From assembly GCF_004006175.1 (NCBI RefSeq), contig NZ_CP033219.1:1-64000 (forward strand): DNA of 64,000 nucleotides, given 5' to 3'. A program made the translations under genes and the position numbers. This document shows positions 52,623 to 59,213 of this stretch, one piece after another (the first letter of the stretch is position 1; every line of letters begins with the position of its first letter). The stretch comes from Parasedimentitalea marina (GTDB taxonomy: Bacteria; Pseudomonadota; Alphaproteobacteria; Rhodobacterales; Rhodobacteraceae). The notes beneath the pieces are model-generated. The model had not been told where the DNA came from, ran no database searches, and worked only from the letters and a program-made list of their open reading frames with translations.

Positions 52623-55393
52623 TGGCCTAGCCTGTCCAGCAATGCAGGCACATGGACCTGATCGGATTTATAATTGCCGGTCAGCACATGCATCACCAGA
52701 TTAACACCAAAACGATAGGCCAACTCGCGTTGGCGTTCGCCGGCAAAGCCACGCCCCACCGGCAATAGCGGTCGCCCGTTGTTGTCCACTGCCCAGGCGG
52801 CCCCCCAGTCATTGCCGCCGATGACCACCGGTGTCACACCGTCGTTGAGATTGCGGAACGGCATGCCTTCGATGTGCTCGGCGTCCACCGGGGCCGCCTC
52901 GACCCAAAGCTCACCACGTTGGTGACGGCCGGGAAAATCCTGCAGCAAGTAAAAGCTGCGCGTCAGCACGTGGTCGGCGGGCAGCGGCTCCAGCGGGGGG
53001 ATGTCCAGAGACCGGGCCAGTTGTTGTAATTTGCGGGCGTTTGCACTGCTGGCACCGGATCCAACTAGATTGGCGTCGCGGGTGTCGAACACTATCATGC
53101 CGCCAGTGCGCAGATAGGCGTTCAACCGGGCATAGGCCTCGGCTGAGGGGCGCGGTTGGTCTGGCGTGATCGGCCAGTACAGCAATGGGTAGAACGCCAG
53201 CTCATCACGTTCCAGATCAACACCCACGGGGACCGAGGGTTCGATCGAAGTGCGAAAGAGCAGCGTGTTGGACAGTCCGCGTAACCCGTCATGGGCGATA
53301 GCGTCGATCTGATCATCGCCCGTTAGCACATGCGCCAGTGCCAGCTCTGAGCTGAGACCCAGTAAATCAGCACCCTGCTGGGCCTGGGCTGGTTGGACCG
53401 GAAGGCAAAGCCCGCCGACTGTCGTCAAGCCAAGCACCAGGGCAGCGGTGCGGGACATGTGCAGCAGCCCTGACACCGCCAGCGAGGCCGCTACGTCCAG
53501 TGCCAACAACATCAGTGCCAAGCTGAGTAACAGCCCGCCCAGGGCGCGTTCAGGCGCTAAGGCTGCACTGATCACTGGTATATTACTGGGCCAGAGCGCA
53601 GGACGCAATTGATCACCTGCGCGCAAAACATTGCGTGCCAGTTTTCGGGTGCCGCTGTCGTATAAACCGGGGCGCAGGCCGGGGCCGGCGGGGGCCTCCA
53701 TCAGGTCAGGGCCATCAACGCCGGACAGGGTGCCTGCCTCGGTAAGGCGACCAAACCCGTCCAGGACACTAATCGGTGTCCAGACAGTGCCCTCTAGTTC
53801 CTCTGCGCTGGGAAGCTTGGCGGCGGTAGAGACCGCCAGCCGTTCCAGCATTTCCACAAACAGCCCGGACAGCGGCAAGCTGGTCCATTCGGCATTGGCG
53901 GTGACGTGAAACAGCACAACTTGCCCTTGACCCAGCGGCTTGCGCGTCACCAGCGGGGTGCCGTCGCCCAGCTCGGCAATCACCCGGTCCGCCAGACTGG
54001 GGTCGGGCTGCGCCACCACCTGCGAGCTTACCGTGACCTCTTGGGGAATAGTCAGGCCATAGAACGGTGTGTTTTGTTGGAAGGTGGCCAGAGTTTTGGG
54101 CTCACCCCAGCTCATCGCGCCGCCCAGGCTGCGGCCGCCACTGCGCAGGCGAACGGGCATCAGCGGGTGTTCTTCATCGCGGGAGATATCGCTGGCGGCC
54201 AGTCTTGGTCCGGCAAAGCGCAGCAACATGCCGCCCTTTTCGACCCATTCGGTCAATGCGTCTTCTTCGCTTGGGGCCAGTCGCGCGACGTCGGCCAGAA
54301 TGATGACATCCGGATTGGCAGGCAGCAGATCACCCAGCCCGCCTTCGAACAATTCGGCCGTTGGCTGTAGGGCCTGACGCAGGTAATGCATTGGCGACAG
54401 CAGGATCAGGCCCTCGTTATCAGTCTGCGAGGTGATCAGTGCCACCTCACGACGACGCAGGCTGTCGTCGGTTAAGGCTACAGCTCCGGCAGAGCGGACT
54501 TGCTGCAGCTCAAACCGGGTAATCCGGGCGCGCAGTTCCGAAGGCAGGATCAGCTTGGCGCTTGCGGTGTTCCCATCAGCGGCAAATTCGGCGGTGGCCG
54601 TGGCCAGCACCCGCAGGGTGCCACCAGGATCACGACCCTGGGCGCGTACGGTGACCTGTTGCTCGGCAAGGGCTTGGCTGCGAATAGCCGTCAGCTCGAT
54701 GGCACCATCTGCAAATTGCGCTGGCAACAGTCCCAGCCTGTTCGTGGTGGTCTGATATGCCTGCACCCCGCCGCGCTGCATTAGCGCCGCAGTTAGCTGA
54801 TCGCGGTCAGGATAATCCAACCCATCGGAAAACCACAGGGTGTCAAACCCCGTGTCCACCGCTGCTATGTGTGTCATCGCGGTGGCTATCTGGTCCGGGC
54901 TTGGCTGCCAGGGCTGCGGCACCAGCCCGGCCACCCGCTTGCGCCAGACATCGGCGGATTGAAAATGCAGCGCCTCGGGTGCGGTCAAACGCAGCACGGC
55001 GACGGTACGATCGGCGCGTCCGGCCTCGGCTAACTTGGTGACCATCTGTTCGCTGGTGTTCTTCCAGTCGTCGGCTCCGGCCCAACTGGCGTCCAGAACC
55101 ACCAGCAGTGGGCCGTTTCCGGCAGTGGCAGTGGGCGTGGGGTTTAGTACCGGGCCTGCCAGACCGATGATTGCCGCCGCCACCGCCAGCATGCGCAGCA
55201 GCAACAGCCACCATGGTGTGCGGTCCGACAGGCTCTCGTCGTCGCTGAGCCCCAGCAATAAGGTGACAGCCGGAAACACCCGACGCACCGGTGCAGGCGG
55301 GACGGCGCGCAGCAGCAGCCATAAGATAGGCAGCGCCAGCAATCCCAATAGCAGCCAGGGTGTGGTGAAACCGATGCCAGCCAGCGTTGTCAT
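52619..55393 (-). CDS. BatA-like / DUF4159 membrane protein
   Basis: A 924-residue protein. The first 80 residues are a BatA-type N-terminal domain with two helices (FTTPWLLLGLLALPILWLLLRA and TPWWLLLLRMLAVAAAIIGLAGPVL). A von Willebrand-like region (LLVVLDASWAG, with the MIDAS motif degenerate) follows, then two more helices at about 650-715. The DUF4159 domain fills the end (HDGLRGLSNTLLFRTSIEP...LLYWPITPDQPRPSAEAYARLNAYLRTGGMIVFDTRD). I start at the ATG at 55393, which shares a base with the DUF58 stop (TAATG). The frame also opens at 55492 in non-conserved sequence. Role unknown; likely envelope or MoxR-associated. Confidence 0.88.
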   Translation of the reverse strand: MTTLAGIGFTTPWLLLGLLALPILWLLLRAVPPAPVRRVFPAVTLLLGLSDDESLSDRTPWWLLLLRMLAVAAAIIGLAGPVLNPTPTATAGNGPLLVVLDASWAGADDWKNTSEQMVTKLAEAGRADRTVAVLRLTAPEALHFQSADVWRKRVAGLVPQPWQPSPDQIATAMTHIAAVDTGFDTLWFSDGLDYPDRDQLTAALMQRGGVQAYQTTTNRLGLLPAQFADGAIELTAIRSQALAEQQVTVRAQGRDPGGTLRVLATATAEFAADGNTASAKLILPSELRARITRFELQQVRSAGAVALTDDSLRRREVALITSQTDNEGLILLSPMHYLRQALQPTAELFEGGLGDLLPANPDVIILADVARLAPSEEDALTEWVEKGGMLLRFAGPRLAASDISRDEEHPLMPVRLRSGGRSLGGAMSWGEPKTLATFQQNTPFYGLTIPQEVTVSSQVVAQPDPSLADRVIAELGDGTPLVTRKPLGQGQVVLFHVTANAEWTSLPLSGLFVEMLERLAVSTAAKLPSAEELEGTVWTPISVLDGFGRLTEAGTLSGVDGPDLMEAPAGPGLRPGLYDSGTRKLARNVLRAGDQLRPALWPSNIPVISAALAPERALGGLLLSLALMLLALDVAASLAVSGLLHMSRTAALVLGLTTVGGLCLPVQPAQAQQGADLLGLSSELALAHVLTGDDQIDAIAHDGLRGLSNTLLFRTSIEPSVPVGVDLERDELAFYPLLYWPITPDQPRPSAEAYARLNAYLRTGGMIVFDTRDANLVGSGASSANARKLQQLARSLDIPPLEPLPADHVLTRSFYLLQDFPGRHQRGELWVEAAPVDAEHIEGMPFRNLNDGVTPVVIGGNDWGAAWAVDNNGRPLLPVGRGFAGERQRELAYRFGVNLVMHVLTGNYKSDQVHVPALLDRLGQ

Positions 55394-56280
55394 TATCGGG
55401 TACTTTCTAATGCGTGATACAGCCACAACAGGGCCGTCTGGGCACTGTCGCCGGTGTGATGCTGGCCCAGGCGCCAACCGGTGGCGCGACACAGGCTGTC
55501 CAGGGCATCGCGTCGCTCTGCCAGCCGATCCAGATAGCGGTCCCGCAGCGCCGATGCCTTGAGTGTTTCATGGCGCAACCCGCCACTGACGCTTTCGAAC
55601 AGGGTGCGACCGGAAAATGGAAAACCCTCTTCGCTGGGATCGAGAACTTGCAGCAACACACCGCGAAGACCGCGGTCGGCAGCTTTGCTGAGGGCCAGTT
55701 GCAATTCGCCAAAGGGGCCAAGGAAATCGGAAATGAACAGGCCCCGTGCATGGGGAATCATGGCGTGATGTTCGGGCGGGGCGTAGTCAACGTCATCCTT
55801 GATACTCAATGCCTCGGCCATGCGCAGAACCTGCATGTTGCCACTGCGTGGCGGCAGGGATGTCCCGGTCAGGCCAACGCGTTCTCCGCCGCGGATCATT
55901 AAAATCGATGCTGCCAGGGCCAGCTTGCGGGCGCGGTCGATCTTTTGCGGCAACTCGGGTTTCGAGGCAAAGCGCATCGATCCGCCCTGATCGACCCAGA
56001 CATGCACTGTCTGGGCAATCTGCCACTCGCGTTCGCGGATAAATTGTTGATCGCCGCGCGCCGAGCGACGGTGGTCGATCAGGCTGCGGCTGTCACCGGG
56101 TTGAGCCGGGCGATATTGCCAAAAATCGTCTCCCATTCCGGCACGCCTGCGGCCATGTTCGCCCAGCAACACCGAACCAGCCAGCTGTTCAGCCTGCACC
56201 AACAACGGTGGCAGGCTGCCGGCCTCAATTTCGGCGCGGTGTCTTAGCTCGGTGGCCTGAGGGATCTTGGCTAGGCTCAC
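55393..56280 (-). CDS. DUF58 domain-containing protein
   Basis: A 295-residue DUF58 protein, the usual partner of MoxR ATPases. Family features are GEHGRRRAGMGDDFWQYRPAQPGDSRSLIDHRRSARGDQQFIREREWQIAQTVHVWVDQGGSM, where the last part is a degenerate MIDAS-like motif. It starts at a GTG overlapping the moxR stop (GTGA). It has no membrane helix and is thought to form a complex with MoxR and the membrane-bound downstream proteins. Confidence 0.9.
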   Translation of the reverse strand: MSLAKIPQATELRHRAEIEAGSLPPLLVQAEQLAGSVLLGEHGRRRAGMGDDFWQYRPAQPGDSRSLIDHRRSARGDQQFIREREWQIAQTVHVWVDQGGSMRFASKPELPQKIDRARKLALAASILMIRGGERVGLTGTSLPPRSGNMQVLRMAEALSIKDDVDYAPPEHHAMIPHARGLFISDFLGPFGELQLALSKAADRGLRGVLLQVLDPSEEGFPFSGRTLFESVSGGLRHETLKASALRDRYLDRLAERRDALDSLCRATGWRLGQHHTGDSAQTALLWLYHALESTR

Positions 56281-57284
56281 GCGGCGGCCTTGGTCCGGGT
56301 AAGATCCGCAGCCGTAGTGGCGATCAGATCAGTCAAGCTGTCGCCCCGGGCGCGGGCGGCAAAGTTCAGCGCCATGCGGTGGCTCAGCACCGGCTGCGCC
56401 ATATCGATCACGTCCTCGGCACTGGGCACTAAATGGCCCTGTAGTAATGCCCGCGCCCGCACTGCCAGCATCAGCGCCTGCGCCGCGCGCGGGCCGGGGC
56501 CCCAGGCCACGGTTTGGGCAACTTGGTCGGTGACACCGGGTTCGTCGGGACGGAAGGCACGGACCAGATCCAGGATCAGCTCCATCACCGATTCGCCAAC
56601 TGGCACCCGGCGCAACAGGGTCTGAGCAGCAATCAGGTCTTCGCCGGTGAAGACCTGCACGGCTTTGCTGTCCACTGTCCCGGTGGTAGCCAGCAGAATG
56701 TCCCGCTCGGTGTCACGGGTGGGATAGCTGACGTCAATCTTGAGCAGGAACCGGTCCAGCTGTGCTTCAGGCAGGGGATAAGTGCCTTCCTGCTCGATCG
56801 GGTTCTGGGTGGCCAGCACATGGAACGGCGCGCCAAGCGGCCTGTCTTCACCCGCTACGGTCACTGTATGTTCCTGCATCGCCTGCAGCAGTGCCGACTG
56901 TGTGCGCGGGCTGGCCCGGTTGATTTCATCGGCCATCAGCAGCTGGCAAAACACGGGCCCCGGTACAAAGCGGAACGATCGGTGGCCTTCGGCATCGGTA
57001 TCCAGAACCTCAGAGCCAAGAATGTCGGCCGGCATCAGATCAGGCGTGAACTGGATTCGATTTCCGTCCAGGCCCATTACGGTCGCAAGGGTTTCTACCA
57101 GCAGGGTTTTACCCAGGCCGGGTAGCCCAATCAGCAGCCCGTGACCACCACATAACAGGGTCGACAGCGCCAGATCCACCACACGCTCTTGTCCGATGAA
57201 CTGTCGGGTGATCGAGTCCCGCGCTTGTTGCAGTTTTTCTTGCAAAGCCTCGATTTCAGTCAGCAGGTCGTCGGGTTCGGACAT
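56277..57284 (-). CDS. MoxR-family AAA+ ATPase
   Basis: A 335-residue AAA+ chaperone-like ATPase of the MoxR family. Walker A is GLPGLGKT at about 56-63, Walker B lies in LLMADEINRA, and sensor and arginine-finger blocks appear in HVLATQNPIEQEGTYPLPEAQLDRFLLKI. The C-terminal lid carries RAQALMLAVRARALLQG. The ATG at 57284 follows AAGGGGA; the frame opens 70 codons earlier in sequence that overlaps the divergent gene. It is first of four coupled genes that together resemble MoxR/DUF58/BatA systems for assembly of membrane or secreted complexes. Confidence 0.94.
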   Translation of the reverse strand: MSEPDDLLTEIEALQEKLQQARDSITRQFIGQERVVDLALSTLLCGGHGLLIGLPGLGKTLLVETLATVMGLDGNRIQFTPDLMPADILGSEVLDTDAEGHRSFRFVPGPVFCQLLMADEINRASPRTQSALLQAMQEHTVTVAGEDRPLGAPFHVLATQNPIEQEGTYPLPEAQLDRFLLKIDVSYPTRDTERDILLATTGTVDSKAVQVFTGEDLIAAQTLLRRVPVGESVMELILDLVRAFRPDEPGVTDQVAQTVAWGPGPRAAQALMLAVRARALLQGHLVPSAEDVIDMAQPVLSHRMALNFAARARGDSLTDLIATTAADLTRTKAAA

Positions 57285-57336
57285 GACATTCCCCTTGTCG
57301 CGAATATATAATGGTACTCTATCGTGCTGGAGGGAA

Positions 57337-57930
57337 ATGGCAAAAGCAATGAATGGACAAAATGATGTGAGCCCGTCGGCCGAGGGCATCGCGGCGTCGA
57401 TAAAAGCCGCAAAGAGTGGCGGATTGCCGCCAGTGCACCTGTGGAACCCGGCGTTCTGCGGTGATTTGGATATGCGGATCGCCCGCGATGGCACCTGGTT
57501 TTATCTGGGCACCCCAATTGGCCGCTTCGAGCTGGTCAAACTGTTCTCATCGATTCTTAAACGCGAAGACGGCAAATATTTTCTGGTCACTCCGGTTGAA
57601 AAGGTCGGCATCACTGTCGATGATGCGCCGTTTGTTGCGGTGGATTTTGACGCCACGGGCAGTGGGGCCGCGCAGATTATTAGCTTCTCCACTCATGTGG
57701 GGGACATCGCCATTGCCGGACCAGACCACCCTATCCGGGTGGTGCGCGATCCGCAGACAGGAGAGCCTTCCCCTTATGTCCTGATTCGCGCCGACCTAGA
57801 GGCCCTGATTGATCGCAAAAGCTTTTACCGGCTGGTCGATCTGGGTGCGCATCACGATGGCTGGTTCGGAGTGTGGTCGTCAGGGCAGTTTTTCCCGGTG
57901 ATCCCGTCAGCGGATTTGGACGAGACATGA
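57337..57930 (+). CDS. DUF1285 domain-containing protein
   Basis: A 197-residue DUF1285 protein. The conserved core begins PPVHLWNPAFCGDLDMRIARDGTWFYLGTPIGRFELVKLFSSILKREDGKYFLVTPVEKVGI and includes DAPFVAVDFDATG. Function is not known, though the fold is conserved in alphaproteobacteria. The ATG at 57337 follows GGAGGG. It is divergent from moxR across a 52-base gap, a conserved neighbourhood in this group as far as I recall. Confidence 0.9.
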   Translation: MAKAMNGQNDVSPSAEGIAASIKAAKSGGLPPVHLWNPAFCGDLDMRIARDGTWFYLGTPIGRFELVKLFSSILKREDGKYFLVTPVEKVGITVDDAPFVAVDFDATGSGAAQIISFSTHVGDIAIAGPDHPIRVVRDPQTGEPSPYVLIRADLEALIDRKSFYRLVDLGAHHDGWFGVWSSGQFFPVIPSADLDET

Positions 57931-58046
57931 TGGGCTTACCGGTTGTTTCTGATTTGAGGGTTACCGGGTGCTGACGTCAAATGCGCGCAATTTGAAGAAA
58001 TGATGGCACCACACTCGAAGCGATATGTGTCATTCGTTGACAACCC

Positions 58047-58066
58047 CGGCCTCACGTCTGGGGCCG
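58047..58066 (+). other. Hairpin before the hydroxypyruvate-isomerase-like gene
   Basis: CGGCCTCA (58047-58054) pairs with TGGGGCCG (58059-58066) with one wobble around a CGTC tetraloop. It lies 116 bases after the DUF1285 stop and 26 before the next start. The following ATCACATTT is a poor T run. It may be a weak terminator or a leader structure. Confidence 0.4.
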
Positions 58067-58092
58067 ATCACATTTAACCGGGAAGGGTCCTG

Positions 58093-58845
58093 ATGCCTAA
58101 GTTTGCAGCCAATATCTCGCTGCTGTTTTCCGAACTGCCTTACCTCGACCGGTTTCAGGCCGCCGCCGCTGCCGGGTTCGAGGCCGTGGAGATCCTGTAT
58201 CCCTATGAGACTGCCGCCAAGGAAACCCAGCGCGCCCTGATGAGCAACGGGTTGGAGCTATTGCTGATCAATGCACCTCCGCCGAATTATACCGGAGGTG
58301 AGCCGGGTTATGCGGCCATTCCAGGTGGCGAGGACCGCTTCCAGCGCGATATCCGCAGGGCGCTGCGCTATGCGGAAGTACTGCGCCCAGGGATGATCCA
58401 TGTAATGGCCGGCTATGAAAAAGGTCTGGCAGCGCAGGAGACCTATATTCGCAATCTGCAATGGGCAGCGGACCGGGCGCCTGAGCAGAAATTCACCATC
58501 GAACCGCTCAACAGCGGTGACCAGCCGGGCTATTTTCTGGATGATTACAATCTGGCGGTTGAAATTCTGGATGCCGTGGACCGCCCTAATGTTGGGTTAC
58601 AATTCGATGCCTATCATGCGCAGATGATCCATGGTGACGCCGCGCAGGTCTGGGATGCGTTTTCAACCCATGCTGCGCATATCCAAATCGGCGCGGCACC
58701 GGCTCGCAGTGAGCCGGGTACGGGCCCAATGGATTTTAGCGCTCTGTTTAATGCAATTGATGAAAGCGGTTATGCAGGCTGGGTGAGTGCAGAATACACC
58801 CCAACAACCAAACGCACCGAGGATAGTCTGGGTTGGATGTCATAA
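58093..58845 (+). CDS. Hydroxypyruvate isomerase family TIM-barrel protein
   Basis: A 250-residue xylose-isomerase-like TIM barrel of the Hyi/OtnI group. Typical blocks are FAANISLLFSELPYLDRFQAAAAAGFEAVEILYPYE at the N terminus, and the metal ligands are expected in FTIEPLN (Glu), LQFDAYHAQ (Asp/His) and the final SAEYTP (Glu). Family members interconvert hydroxypyruvate and tartronate semialdehyde or 2-oxotetronates. No glyoxylate or tartrate pathway gene lies nearby to decide. A GGGAAGG ribosome binding site precedes the ATG. Confidence 0.88.
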   Translation: MPKFAANISLLFSELPYLDRFQAAAAAGFEAVEILYPYETAAKETQRALMSNGLELLLINAPPPNYTGGEPGYAAIPGGEDRFQRDIRRALRYAEVLRPGMIHVMAGYEKGLAAQETYIRNLQWAADRAPEQKFTIEPLNSGDQPGYFLDDYNLAVEILDAVDRPNVGLQFDAYHAQMIHGDAAQVWDAFSTHAAHIQIGAAPARSEPGTGPMDFSALFNAIDESGYAGWVSAEYTPTTKRTEDSLGWMS

Positions 58846-59014
58846 CCAGATAAACGACGAAGTGTACAAGTGCGCTGGAGTGAGAGTCGTTGTCGCGTGC
58901 AGGTGGATCGCATTTTGGCAGGAGATTCCAGTTTCGTGTTCGGTTGCCCATACCTTTGGAACAAGCATCGTAGCTGTATTGAGGTATCGCAAGGGTTTGC
59001 CAAGGAACGGCGTT

Positions 59015-59191
59015 CTCCCGCCCGTCATCGACCTCCTGTCGGAGGTACTCTGCCAGTTGGGCGTGGCATGAAGCGCTCCTACGGAGCACTTCATGCGGGT
59101 CGTGTGCCACCGGCGCCGCGCATTGCGCGGCGCTTGGCCCAAGGCTGTCATGGGGAATTGGCGTAGCCGGTTCACCTTGCAGGCGCGGGAG
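59015..59191 (+). repeat. Multi-hairpin repeat, copy D with inserted hairpin
   Basis: A 177-bp copy filling the 368-base gap between convergent hyi-like and polA genes. Inverted ends are CTCCCGC (59015-59021) and GCGGGAG (59185-59191). Hairpin 1 is ACCTCC/GGAGGT (59031-59046). The central palindrome starts TTGGGCGTGGC at about 59057 but is then split by an extra hairpin, GCATGAAG/CTTCATGC with inner GCTCC/GGAGC (59066-59096). It resumes as GCGCCGCGC/GCGCGGCGC (59113-59133). The rest of the gap outside the element shows no gene or RNA that I can recognise. Confidence 0.8.
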
Positions 59192-59213
59192 TGCACCGTT
59201 GATGGGCTGTTGG

